Shown: one piece after another, positions 8,833 through 17,133 of the stretch
How the letters are laid out: each line of letters starts with the position of its first letter
Position numbering within the stretch: position 1 is the stretch's first letter
NCBI RefSeq assembly: GCF_010731655.1
Contig: NZ_AP022619.1
Span: 2,046,001 to 2,110,000 of the forward strand
DNA: 64,000 nucleotides
Direction: 5' to 3'
From: Mycobacterium paraseoulense
GTDB lineage: Bacteria > Actinomycetota > Actinomycetes > Mycobacteriales > Mycobacteriaceae
The notes under the pieces: generated by a model
Database searches by the model: none
Seen by the model: the letters and a program-made list of their open reading frames with translations, nothing else
What the model was told of the DNA's origin: nothing
Made by a program: the position numbers and the translations under genes

Positions 8833-9731
8833 CCGGTGAGCACCAGCACCGGCACCGGGCTTTCCCGGATGATCTTGGTGCTGCGGGAACCGAGGAAGAC
8901 CCGCCGGATGTCTCCGCGGGGCCGGGTGCCCAATACCAGGAGCTCGCCCTCCTGCCAGTCCGCCTTCGCCAGCGCCTCTTTCCAACTGCGGCCGGTAACC
9001 ACCTGCAGGGCAACGTCTTCGCCGACGATCCGGTCCGTCTTCAGTCCCTCGAGGATGTCCCGAACTTGGGACGCCCAGGCCTGCAGCACCTGACCCTCCA
9101 CCTCGAGCCCGACCTCCGGCGGGTACATCGTCTTGCCGCGGACGGCGAAGGTGATCACCCGCACCGGCACACCGAATCGCTGACCGAACGCGAAGCAGCG
9201 TTTCACCACGTCGATCGCGTCCGGGGTGGCCGAGTAGGCGCAGGTGAGCCGGGTCAGTTTGCCTTGATGCGAACGGTAGTCAGGCGGGCTGATGGCCACC
9301 GGGGCGGTCGACGCGTGCAGCAGCCAGTCGGCGGTGGAGCCGATCAGCACTCCCCCGCCGGCGGGAGGTGCCCCCAGACCGCGCCCGCCGCTGGGCAACG
9401 ACCCCAGCACCAACACGTCGGCGTCAACCTGGTGGATGACCTCGAGAAGCCCGCCCGACACCGATCCGTGCGCACGGTGTACGTAGGTGGCCTCGATTCC
9501 GTCGGCCACGGTGTCCAGAAAGCGGGCCGCCTCCTTGGCCGACTCCGCGGCCAGGGCGTCCGCCCACAGCTCGAACTCCGCGTCGATGCGGGCACGCGAC
9601 GGTGTCAGCCACGGCTTGGGCACGATGGTCGCCACGGTGAGCGAGGTGCCCCAGGTCCGCGCGATGCGCACACCCAGGTGCAACCCCGAGAGCCCGACCT
9701 GGCCGGCGCGGTAGCCGACGACGACGGTCAC
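8829..9731 (-). CDS. Universal stress protein (tandem UspA domains)
   Basis: A protein of 300 residues from the GTG at 9731, which overlaps the rocE stop by 4 nt (GTGA). It has two universal stress protein domains: residues 1 to about 140 with DADVLVLGSLPSGG, and about 155 to 300 with EGELLVLGTRPRGD followed by FLGSRSTKI, an ATP-binding G-x2-G-x9-GS-like pattern. It is cytoplasmic and of unknown specific role. It corresponds to Rv2319c and is the last gene of the arginine/ornithine operon, so it may act in arginine- or nitrogen-linked stress. It ends tail-to-tail with uspC with a 4-nt overlap. Confidence 0.88.
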   Translation of the reverse strand: MTVVVGYRAGQVGLSGLHLGVRIARTWGTSLTVATIVPKPWLTPSRARIDAEFELWADALAAESAKEAARFLDTVADGIEATYVHRAHGSVSGGLLEVIHQVDADVLVLGSLPSGGRGLGAPPAGGGVLIGSTADWLLHASTAPVAISPPDYRSHQGKLTRLTCAYSATPDAIDVVKRCFAFGQRFGVPVRVITFAVRGKTMYPPEVGLEVEGQVLQAWASQVRDILEGLKTDRIVGEDVALQVVTGRSWKEALAKADWQEGELLVLGTRPRGDIRRVFLGSRSTKIIRESPVPVLVLTG

Positions 9732-11173
9732 AGCGCGCCCCGCTGGAGCGTTTCGCCGTTGAGCGCGCTGTGGTGGCGGCCCCACACGAAGTAGAAGACT
9801 AACGCGAGCGCGATCCAGCAGCTGAACGCGATCCAGGTGTACCAGTGCAGGCTGACGAGGATGTATCCGCACGCCAACACCGAAAGGACAGGCGTGACGG
9901 GATAACCGGGGACCTTGAAGGCCCGCGGCAGGTCGGGTTCACGGACTCGCAGGATGATCACTCCGGCGGACACGACGATGAACGCGGTGAGCGTGCCGAT
10001 GGACACCATGTCCGCCAGCTTGTCCAGCGGGATGAAGGCGGCCAGCAACGAGGCCGCGATGGCCACGATCAACGTGTTGCCCACCGGCGTCATTGTGCGG
10101 GTGTTCACCCGCGCGAAGCGTGCGGGCAGCAGCCCGTCGCGGCCCATCGCGAACAGGATGCGCGTCTGCCCGTACATGGTGACGAGCGTGACCGAGAAGA
10201 TCGAGATGACCGCGCCCGCAGCCAGAATCGTGCTGGCCCAGCCGCCGCGCGTGACGTTGTCGAGGATGGTTGCCAGCCCGGCCTCCTGCTGCCCGGCGAA
10301 GTCCTGCCACTGCTGAGTGCCCAGGGCGGCGAGCGCGACGAACACGTACACGCTGGTCACGGTCACCAACGCGGCAATCAGCGCGCGCGGCATGGTCTTC
10401 TGCGGGTCCCTGACTTCGTCGCCCGCCGTCGACACGGCATCGAGGCCGATATAGGAGAAGAAGATGGTGCCGGCGGCCGAGCCGATGCCCGCAACGCCGA
10501 ACGGTGCGAAGTCGCGCAGATAGTTCGCGTCGAAGGCGCTGAACGCCACAACCACGAACATGACCAGCACGCCCAGCTTGATCAGCACCATGATCGTGTT
10601 GACCCTGGCCGATTCGCTGGCGCCCCGGATCAGCAGCAGCGCGCACATCCCGATCAAGATGATCGCCGGTACATTCACCCAGCCGGGCCGCGCATCCCAC
10701 GGCGCGGCCGACAAGGCGTGCGGCAACTGGAAAGCGAAGACGTTGTCGAGCAACTTGTTGAGGTAGCCGCTCCAGTTGACCGCGACCGCTGCGGTCGACA
10801 CCCCGTATTCCAGCAGCAGGCAGGCCGCCACCCCCATCGCGACGACCTCGCCCAGCGTGGTGTACGCATAGGAGTACGACGATCCGGAAACCGGTACCGC
10901 GGAGGCCAATTCGGCGTAGCAGATGGCCGCGAGCCCGGCGGCGAGCCCGGCGATGAGGAACGACAGGATCACCCCGGGGCCGGCCTCCGGCACGGCCTGC
11001 GACATGACGAAGAAGATGCCCGTCCCGACCGTCGAGCCCACCCCGAACATGGTCAGCTGGAACGTGCCGATGCTGCGCTTGAGGTGATCCGCGGCCCCGT
11101 ATGCGACGGCGGCGCCGACAACGGGGCGGCGCCGCAGCATCTGCTCTTTCAGGCCGATCGACGTCGGTGGCAA
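9728..11173 (-). CDS. rocE: APC-family amino-acid permease (cationic, RocE type)
   Basis: A protein of 481 residues. I chose the TTG at 11173 because AAGGAGGG lies directly upstream (5 nt); an in-frame start at 11239 would enter rocD and lacks this site. It has about 12 membrane segments and the APC signature at helix 1, MFGVGSTVGTGIFFVMSQA. Cationic amino-acid transporters also carry the EVRDPQKTMPRA loop between helices 6 and 7, which is present. The role is arginine and/or ornithine uptake feeding RocD. It corresponds to Rv2320c and is preceded by rocD with a 25-nt gap in the same operon. Confidence 0.88.
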   Translation of the reverse strand: MPPTSIGLKEQMLRRRPVVGAAVAYGAADHLKRSIGTFQLTMFGVGSTVGTGIFFVMSQAVPEAGPGVILSFLIAGLAAGLAAICYAELASAVPVSGSSYSYAYTTLGEVVAMGVAACLLLEYGVSTAAVAVNWSGYLNKLLDNVFAFQLPHALSAAPWDARPGWVNVPAIILIGMCALLLIRGASESARVNTIMVLIKLGVLVMFVVVAFSAFDANYLRDFAPFGVAGIGSAAGTIFFSYIGLDAVSTAGDEVRDPQKTMPRALIAALVTVTSVYVFVALAALGTQQWQDFAGQQEAGLATILDNVTRGGWASTILAAGAVISIFSVTLVTMYGQTRILFAMGRDGLLPARFARVNTRTMTPVGNTLIVAIAASLLAAFIPLDKLADMVSIGTLTAFIVVSAGVIILRVREPDLPRAFKVPGYPVTPVLSVLACGYILVSLHWYTWIAFSCWIALALVFYFVWGRHHSALNGETLQRGAL

Positions 11174-11198
11174 TTGCCCTCCTTGCTCGATCAGCAGA

Positions 11199-12434
11199 TT
11201 ATGGGCCAGCCTCCCGCAACGCCATAGCGAACTGCTCAACCGCCCAGTCGATCTCCTGCTCGCTGATCACCAGCGGCGGCGCGAACCGCAGCGTCGACTC
11301 GTGGGTGTCCTTGACCAGGACACCGCGCTCGGCCAGCCGAAGGCTCATCTGCTTGCCCGTCCCGAGCGCCGGGTCGACGTCGACGCCGGCCCACAGCCCC
11401 AGACCCCGCACCGCCAGCACGCCGTGCCCCACCAGTTCACCCAGGCGCTCGTGCAGGCGTGCGCCCAATCGCGCCGAGCGTGCCTGGAACTCCCCGCGGC
11501 TCAGCATCAAGACCACGGTGGCGCCGATGGCGGCGGCCAACGGGTTGCCGCCGAAGGTCGAGCCGTGTTCGCCGGGGCGCAGCACACCCAGCACCTCGCG
11601 GTCGGCGACAACCGCCGACAAGGGAACCACGCCGCCGCCCAGCGCCTTGCCGAGCAGGTAGACGTCCGGCACCACGCCCCAGTGGTCGCAGGCGAAGGTG
11701 TGGCCCGTGCGCGCCAGGCCGGACTGGATCTCGTCGGCGATCATCAACACGTTGCGCTCGCTGCACACGGCGCGAACGGCGGGCAGGTAGTCGTCGGGCG
11801 GGACGACGATGCCCGCCTCGCCCTGGATCGGTTCGAGCAGCACCGCGACGGTGTCGTCGTCGATCGCGCGGGCCAGCGCGGCGGTATCGCCGAAGGGCAC
11901 CGAGCGGAACCCCGGTGTGAACGGTCCGAATCCGGCCCGCGCCGTCGGATCCGACGAGAAGCTGACGATGCTGATCGTGCGGCCGTGGAAGTTGTTGTCC
12001 GCCACGATGATATTGGCCCGACCATCGGGGACGCCCTTGACGTCGGCCCCCCACTTGCGGGCGACTTTGAGACCGCTCTCCACGGCCTCGGCGCCCGAGT
12101 TCATCGGCAGCACCAGATCTTTGCCGCAGAGCCGCGCAAGGGCGGCACAGAACGGACCGAGGGTGTCGGAGTGGAAAGCACGGCTCACCAATGTGACGGT
12201 GTCGAGTTGGGCGTGGGCCGCCGCGGTGATCTCGGGGTTGCGGTGGCCGAAGTTGACCGCCGAGTAGGCGGCCAGGCAATCCAGGTAGCGCCGACCATCC
12301 ACGTCGGTGATCCAGGCGCCCTCGGCGCTGGCCGCCACCACGGGCAAGGGCGAATAGTTGTGCGCGGCATAGCGTTCGACCTGGCCGATGGCGGCCTCGG
12401 TCCGGGTCGATGTCCGGGCGTCGAGGATCGTCAC
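11199..12434 (-). CDS. rocD: Ornithine aminotransferase
   Basis: A protein of 411 residues from the GTG at 12434, overlapping the upstream stop by 4 nt. This class-III PLP aminotransferase converts ornithine and 2-oxoglutarate to glutamate semialdehyde and glutamate. PLP-lysine region: DVYLLGKALGGGVVPLSAVV; cofactor-contacting motifs MNSGAEAVESGLKVARKW, NNFHGRT and LMIADEIQSGLARTG are all present. The gene is full length and uninterrupted. In M. tuberculosis H37Rv the equivalent is split into rocD1 and rocD2 (Rv2322c/Rv2321c) and thought to be broken, so this organism probably keeps a working arginine-to-glutamate route. Confidence 0.92.
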   Translation of the reverse strand: MTILDARTSTRTEAAIGQVERYAAHNYSPLPVVAASAEGAWITDVDGRRYLDCLAAYSAVNFGHRNPEITAAAHAQLDTVTLVSRAFHSDTLGPFCAALARLCGKDLVLPMNSGAEAVESGLKVARKWGADVKGVPDGRANIIVADNNFHGRTISIVSFSSDPTARAGFGPFTPGFRSVPFGDTAALARAIDDDTVAVLLEPIQGEAGIVVPPDDYLPAVRAVCSERNVLMIADEIQSGLARTGHTFACDHWGVVPDVYLLGKALGGGVVPLSAVVADREVLGVLRPGEHGSTFGGNPLAAAIGATVVLMLSRGEFQARSARLGARLHERLGELVGHGVLAVRGLGLWAGVDVDPALGTGKQMSLRLAERGVLVKDTHESTLRFAPPLVISEQEIDWAVEQFAMALREAGP

Positions 12435-13288
12435 GGAAACACCTCCAATGAGCAGCACTTGACCGAACCGCCGCCCTTGAGGAGTTCGGACAGGTCGACG
12501 CCGACGGGCTCGAAGCCGGCGCCGCGCAGCTGCTCGGCGAAACCCATTGCCGCAGAGGGAAGGACGACGTGCATGCCGTCCGAGACGACGTTGAGGCCCA
12601 GCACGTACGCGTCGGCGCTCCCGACCACGATGGCGTCGGGAAACAGCGCGTGCAGCCGGTCCTGTGCGGCCGCGCTGAACGCCGGCGGGTAGAACGCGAT
12701 CGTGTGGTCGTCGAGAACGGCGAGCGCGGTGTCGAGGTGGTAGAAGCGCGGATCCACCAACTCCAGCGAGACGACCGGCGCGCCGAGGGCTGCGGAGATT
12801 TCCGCGTGCGCACGCCGGTCGGTGCGAAAGCCGTAGCCCGCCAACACCCTTTCCCCGATCATCAGCAGGTCGCCCTGCCCCTCGTTGACGTGGCGGGTGG
12901 ACACGGGCCGGTAGCCGAGCGCCGACATCCATTCGGCGTAGGCGCGCGATTCGCCGGCCCGCTCGGCGAAGCGAAACCTCGCCACGATCGCGACGCCGCC
13001 CGCGATGAATCCGCCGTTGGCGGCGTACACCATGTCCGGCAGCCCGGGCACGGGCTCGATCACCTCCACCCGATGACCCAGCCGAAGGTAGGTCGCGCGC
13101 AGGGTTTCCCATTGAGCGCGGGCGAGGCCGACGTCGACGGGCGTGGTGATGTCCATCCAGGGGTTGATCGCGTACTGGACCGCGAAGAAGGCCGGCGGCG
13201 TCATCGCGTACCGGCGGGCACGCGGCGTGCGGGTGCGCCCGACCGACAACGGCTGCGAGCGGGGCGCTACGACGTATTGTTCCGTCAT
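12431..13288 (-). CDS. Amidinotransferase-superfamily hydrolase (DDAH/arginine dihydrolase-like)
   Basis: A protein of 285 residues, start ATG at 13288. It is a pentein-fold guanidine hydrolase. Visible motifs are QYAINPWMDITTPVD, PGLPDMVYAANGGF, the histidine in DPRFYHLDTAL, and the near-terminal nucleophile in GGGSVKCCSLEV (Cys278 or Cys279). The family includes dimethylarginine hydrolases, arginine deiminases and arginine dihydrolases. The INPWM and PDMVYAANGG segments, and the coupling to ornithine aminotransferase, favour a product that becomes ornithine; this is inference. It corresponds to Rv2323c, is the first gene of the operon, and is divergent from the Lrp regulator that probably controls it. 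Confidence 0.8.
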   Translation of the reverse strand: MTEQYVVAPRSQPLSVGRTRTPRARRYAMTPPAFFAVQYAINPWMDITTPVDVGLARAQWETLRATYLRLGHRVEVIEPVPGLPDMVYAANGGFIAGGVAIVARFRFAERAGESRAYAEWMSALGYRPVSTRHVNEGQGDLLMIGERVLAGYGFRTDRRAHAEISAALGAPVVSLELVDPRFYHLDTALAVLDDHTIAFYPPAFSAAAQDRLHALFPDAIVVGSADAYVLGLNVVSDGMHVVLPSAAMGFAEQLRGAGFEPVGVDLSELLKGGGSVKCCSLEVFP

Positions 13289-13410
13289 AAATCAACGATA
13301 TTTTGGCCATCTAGCACAATCAAACGCTATATATTGCGTGTCTGAGCGCTGTTTGTTGCGTTACGGTGGCCTCGGCAACGATTTATTGCGTACGAGCGGA
13401 GGGCAGGGTG
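13289..13410. promoter_or_regulatory. Divergent promoter region with Lrp/AsnC-like sites
   Basis: A 122-nt AT-rich gap between the amidinotransferase-family gene and the Lrp/AsnC regulator. It contains the near-palindrome ACGCTATATATTGCGT (13324-13339) and three copies of TTGCGT at 13334-13339, 13356-13361 and 13386-13391, spaced 22 and 30 bp, near whole helical turns. Lrp/AsnC octamers usually bind several phased degenerate sites. The adjacent regulator is the obvious candidate, controlling both itself and the rocD/rocE operon. Confidence 0.5.
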
Positions 13411-13857
13411 ATGGAGCGGCTCGATGAGACCGACGCGCGCATCCTCGCGGAGCTGACCGAGCACGCCCGGGCCACGTTCGCCGAAATCGGCGAGAAGGTG
13501 AACCTGTCGGCGCCCGCGGTCAAGCGCCGGGTCGACCGGATGCTCGACACCGGCGTCATCAAGGGCTTCACCACCGTCGTCGACCGCAATTCCCTGGGCT
13601 GGAACACGGAGGCCTACGTGCAGGTGTTCTGCCACGGCACGATCGCCCCCGACCGGTTGCGCGCGGCCTGGGTGGACATGCCGGAGGTGGTCAGCGCCGC
13701 GACGGTCACCGGCACGTCGGACGCGATCCTGCACGTGCTGGCGCGCGACATGAGTCACCTGGAGGCGGCCCTCGAGCGCATCCGGTCGAGCGCCGACATC
13801 GAGCGCAGCGAAAGCATCGTGGTGTTGTCGAATCTCATCGACCGGATGCGAACCTGA
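13411..13857 (+). CDS. Lrp/AsnC-family transcriptional regulator
   Basis: A protein of 148 residues from ATG 13411, with GGAGGG about 12 nt upstream; a GTG directly before it is an alternative. The N-terminal winged helix-turn-helix (DARILAELTEHARATFAEIG then LSAPAVKRRVDRMLDTGVI, residues 6-52) is followed by an AsnC ligand-binding RAM domain ending in SIVVLSNLIDR. Such proteins sense amino acids and bind DNA as octamers. It corresponds to Rv2324. Its divergent placement from the arginine/ornithine operon suggests that it senses arginine, ornithine or a related amino acid. Confidence 0.88.
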   Translation: MERLDETDARILAELTEHARATFAEIGEKVNLSAPAVKRRVDRMLDTGVIKGFTTVVDRNSLGWNTEAYVQVFCHGTIAPDRLRAAWVDMPEVVSAATVTGTSDAILHVLARDMSHLEAALERIRSSADIERSESIVVLSNLIDRMRT

Positions 13858-13906
13858 ACGGGCCGCGGCGTGGCGCTCCCGACCATGAGGCGACTGTCAA
13901 ATTTGC

Positions 13907-13920
13907 TATCGCCGGCGATA
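13907..13920. repeat. Perfect 14-bp palindrome
   Basis: TATCGCCGGCGATA reads the same on both strands. It lies in the 119-nt gap between the convergent Lrp-type gene and sulfatase gene. It could be a protein-binding site or a weak bidirectional terminator, though it has no loop and no T-tract. The rest of the gap shows nothing else. Confidence 0.4.
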
Positions 13921-13976
13921 TCACATTCACGGATCGTCTGATGCCCGGAAGCTGGTACTGATGTGGCACAGGTGAT

Positions 13977-15794
13977 TCAGCGACCGAATGTGGCCGCAAG
14001 GAAGCGGCGCAACCTCGACGGCCGCGCAGTCGGCGGCCGACGAGAAGCATAGGGCCAGGGCCGGTTTCGCTCGGGGACGGAGTCGGACCGGATGTGTTTG
14101 AGCTGCGTCCGCAGGTGCTGGCGCAGGGCATGCAGGTCCGGATCGGTCCACCGGTTGACCGCCTCGACCGGGTCGGCGGTCAGGTCGTACAGCTCCCACT
14201 GGTCGTCGAGCGGGGACGTCCGGTAGGTCTCTCCCCCGAGCCCGCTTGCCGCCAGCTGCCGCACCCCCGGCTCCGTCCAGGTGCTCGGGTCGTCGAAGGT
14301 CCGTACCAGCTTCCAAAGATGCCCGCCGCCACCGGCGGCCGTCGCCTCGTCGACGTGAACAACCAGCCCCTCGAAGTTGGAGGCGGTATGGGCCGGGACC
14401 CGGATGCGCAGCGGCGCAGGGGGATTGACCGTGCGCTTGAGTTGGCGGCCCAATCCCGAGGCGCCGCTGTCCCCCTCGAGCATGTTGTCGCGGGTCATCA
14501 GGTAGACGGCGCGGGTCTCGTCGGCCGCGGCGCCGTCCACGACCGGCATCAGGTTACGGCCCGGTAGCTGGTGCACTTCCGAAAACGTCTGGGCGAGCGT
14601 GGCGCCCACCGCCGCCACGTCGACGCCCGCCGCCCCCAGCAGGGTGGGAACCAGGTCGACGTGTGACGTCGGCGCCGTGATCCGCCGCGGCCGCGTCGCG
14701 TGCTGGCCGATGCGCGCGATGACGAAGGGAACGCGGGTGGCCTCGTCGTAGAGGTTGAACCATTTCTGGTGCAGGCCGCCATGGGCGCCCAGCAGATCGC
14801 CGTGGTCGGCCGTGCGCACCAACACCGCGTCGCCGGAACCGCCTTCGGTCACCGCCAGCCTGACACGGTCGATCGGCCCGTCCACCTCGGCGTGCAGCCG
14901 GTAGTACAGGTCGCGGTAGCGCTGCGCGTTGCGCTCGTAGGTTCGGTCGATCGCGGGCGCGGGCCCGTACCCGGAGTAGTAGGCCTCGCGAAAGGCGATC
15001 TGCGCCGCCGGTTTTGTGGACAGGTCTTCGTCCGCGGTGGGCGCCGCCGGGACCGCGGGCGGGTCGAGCGGGGACGGCTTGACCGGGCTCCGCCGCGACC
15101 AGGCCGGAAAGAGCACGATGTCGTGGGGATTGACGAAGCTGGCGACCAGGAGGAACGGTCGCAGCGCGGCGGGATCGCCGTCGCGGCGGCGGGCGTAGCG
15201 GTCGGTGAGCCACGCGACCACCCGGTCGGCGATCAGCGGGTCCCGGCGGACGCCGGCGTTGGCCAACGCCGCCCCGTGCGGCTCCGGGCCGACCCACCCG
15301 GAGAAACCGAACGGCCCCAACGGATCCGCCTCGAGGTAGCGCCGCACCGCGGCGGCGTCGACGGCACCGTTCTCGTCATTGGTGGGCAGCGGTCGACCGG
15401 TCCTCGGGTCGGTGAGGTCGGCGTGCGAGATGTGCCACTTGCCGTCGTAGTGGGTGTCGTATCCGGCCGCTCGGAACCAATTGCCCAGTGTGGGCACCTC
15501 GCCCGGGCGCAGCCAGCGCATGCGCGAATCGTCGGCGGTCTTCCCGATGCCATCGGTCTGGGTGACGCCGTGCAGATCGGGATAGTGCCCGGTGAAGATG
15601 GTCGGACGGCTTGGCACGCACGCCAGCGAGCCGGTGTAGTGCCGGGTGAAGTTGACGCCGTGGTCGTCGAACCACTTGCGGCCGGTCAACATCCGGTCGC
15701 GCCATGCGAGCACGTCGGGAGCCTCGTACGGCGGTACCGCGCGTTCCTCGTCGGTCATGATGACGACGACGTCGGGGCGATCAGACACGGGCAT
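13977..15794 (-). CDS. Type I sulfatase
   Basis: A protein of 605 residues. The N-terminal VVVIMTDEE carries the metal-binding aspartate region. Cys59 in the motif C-V-P-S-R matches the sulfatase signature whose cysteine is converted to formylglycine by a maturase. GYDTHYDGKWH and RTADHGDLLGAHGG are further active-site segments. No signal peptide is seen, so it is probably cytoplasmic. It hydrolyses a sulfate ester of unknown identity. It is longer than many bacterial sulfatases and resembles large mycobacterial ones. The start overlaps the following SRPBCC gene by 14 nt, suggesting one transcript. A sulfotransferase (Stf0) is encoded 17 kb away in the same window. Confidence 0.88.
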   Translation of the reverse strand: MPVSDRPDVVVIMTDEERAVPPYEAPDVLAWRDRMLTGRKWFDDHGVNFTRHYTGSLACVPSRPTIFTGHYPDLHGVTQTDGIGKTADDSRMRWLRPGEVPTLGNWFRAAGYDTHYDGKWHISHADLTDPRTGRPLPTNDENGAVDAAAVRRYLEADPLGPFGFSGWVGPEPHGAALANAGVRRDPLIADRVVAWLTDRYARRRDGDPAALRPFLLVASFVNPHDIVLFPAWSRRSPVKPSPLDPPAVPAAPTADEDLSTKPAAQIAFREAYYSGYGPAPAIDRTYERNAQRYRDLYYRLHAEVDGPIDRVRLAVTEGGSGDAVLVRTADHGDLLGAHGGLHQKWFNLYDEATRVPFVIARIGQHATRPRRITAPTSHVDLVPTLLGAAGVDVAAVGATLAQTFSEVHQLPGRNLMPVVDGAAADETRAVYLMTRDNMLEGDSGASGLGRQLKRTVNPPAPLRIRVPAHTASNFEGLVVHVDEATAAGGGGHLWKLVRTFDDPSTWTEPGVRQLAASGLGGETYRTSPLDDQWELYDLTADPVEAVNRWTDPDLHALRQHLRTQLKHIRSDSVPERNRPWPYASRRPPTARPSRLRRFLAATFGR

Positions 15795-16239
15795 GCTCCA
15801 ATCGGTTCGCCAGGCCGTCCAGCATGGCCTCGGACTGTCGCGCGAGGAATCGGCACAGGACGTGTTCGGCCAGTTTTTGCGTTGCGTGCGGTCCGATTTC
15901 GACGGTGCTGGTGAGGGTCACCGAAGTGCGACCCGATTCGCCGGCGGCCGCTGCCAGCGTCCAGCGGTTGCGCACCCTGCGCAGGCGGCTGGGCAGGCCG
16001 TCGATGTCGTAGCCGAGCGCGCGGGGCGGGTCGAACTCCGTGATGCGCTCGACGAAGGCGTCACGATTGACCTGCACGCGCCGGGCGGTGCCGACGGCGG
16101 CCCCGTCGGGTCCGGAGAACAGGATGCACGAGTGGTCGACGTTGCCGGCCCACGAACTGATCGACCCGAAGTCTGCGAGCGTTTCCCAGATGTCGCCGAT
16201 GCGTGCCGCGATCGTGCGAGTCCGCTGAATGTCGGCCAC
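15781..16239 (-). CDS. SRPBCC (START-like) family protein
   Basis: A protein of 152 residues from a GTG at 16239. It has the polyketide cyclase/START-like layout: N-terminal strand MADIQRTRTI, the helix pair RIGDIWETLADFGSISSW, and a long C-terminal helix RFLARQSEAMLDGLANRL that closes a hydrophobic cavity. Such proteins bind lipids or hydrophobic ligands, and some are cyclases or transport proteins. It lies directly upstream of, and overlapping, the sulfatase gene, so a shared hydrophobic sulfated substrate is conceivable, though this is inference. Confidence 0.75.
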   Translation of the reverse strand: MADIQRTRTIAARIGDIWETLADFGSISSWAGNVDHSCILFSGPDGAAVGTARRVQVNRDAFVERITEFDPPRALGYDIDGLPSRLRRVRNRWTLAAAAGESGRTSVTLTSTVEIGPHATQKLAEHVLCRFLARQSEAMLDGLANRLEHARV

Positions 16240-16281
16240 CCGCTCACGCTACGCGAGGCCATGGTGAGTCAGGTGGAATCC

Positions 16282-17133
16282 CTAGCGAGTCAGGTGAAAT
16301 ATTGTCTCGATCGCCACCGCCGCGCCGCTGATCGCTAAGGTGACCGCGAGCGTCACCCAGTCCCCCAACCTCGGCCGCGCCGGATCGGCGGAGAGTTGGC
16401 CGATGCCGCCGCGCGCTGTGATCGCGTCGCCCATTTCATCGGCGCGCCGCAGAGTCACCACGATCGCGGCGGCGACCAGGTCGATGGAGTTGCCCGCCGT
16501 CTGCCGAACGCGGGCCTTGCGGCTCGAGGGCATATGGTTCGGCCGCAATCGACGGGCGGCGTAGAGCACCTGGAATTCCTCGATCAACAACGGGAAGGCG
16601 CGAAGCGCCAACGCCAACGCCACGGCCCACTCATCAACCGGAATCCGCAACCATTTGAAGGGGCGGCCCAGAATGGTTAGGGCCGGTGCGATTTCGGCGA
16701 CATTGGTGGTCCAGGACACCATCGCCCCCAACCCGAGCAAGACGACCGACAGCGCGCTGATCCGCAGGAAGTTCAGCGCCCCGCCCAGCCAGACGCTGAC
16801 CCCGCCGATCGATAGTGCCGGGCTGCCACCGGCGAGGGCGGCGGTGACAAAACCCAATGCCAGGAGGACCCACAGCCACCGCGGAATCGAGGGAAGCGCA
16901 CCCCGGGGGATGCGAGCGATCCAGACCGCCGCGAGCAGCAGCGCCGCCACCGACCCGATCGTCACCCAACCCGGATAGAGGGTTAGCAACACCGAAACAC
17001 CAAAAACCACCAGGAGTTTCGTGCCGGCCCACAAGTTGTGGATGGCGGATCCGCCGGGTACCGGAACCAAAAGCACCACCGGACGAGAAGTGCGCCGGCC
17101 GCGGCCGGATGCGGGGCTCGAGGGTGCGGTCAC
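16282..17133 (-). CDS. ECF transporter transmembrane component T
   Basis: A protein of 283 residues from a GTG at 17133 that overlaps the upstream ATPase stop (GTGA). Residues about 30 to 130 hold several membrane helices. The C-terminal cytoplasmic part includes [24 protein letters not shown] and [12 protein letters not shown], the Ala-Arg-Gly coupling helices of CbiQ/EcfT proteins that dock on the ATPases. It corresponds to Rv2325c. With the following ATPase it energises import of a vitamin or metal through a substrate-binding S component. The last residues FHLTR are echoed by a second near-identical 10-nt repeat just past the stop. Confidence 0.85.
   Translation of the reverse strand: MTAPSSPASGRGRRTSRPVVLLVPVPGGSAIHNLWAGTKLLVVFGVSVLLTLYPGWVTIGSVAALLLAAVWIARIPRGALPSIPRWLWVLLALGFVTAALAGGSPALSIGGVSVWLGGALNFLRISALSVVLLGLGAMVSWTTNVAEIAPALTILGRPFKWLRIPVDEWAVALALALRAFPLLIEEFQVLYAARRLRPNHMPSSRKARVRQTAGNSIDLVAAAIVVTLRRADEMGDAITARGGIGQLSADPARPRLGDWVTLAVTLAISGAAVAIETIFHLTR

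Noticed and set aside
7875..9794. Plus-strand ORF of about 639 codons across uspC and the USP gene
   Set aside because: It is frame-shifted over uspC and antisense to the universal stress protein; both underlying genes have strong family motifs.
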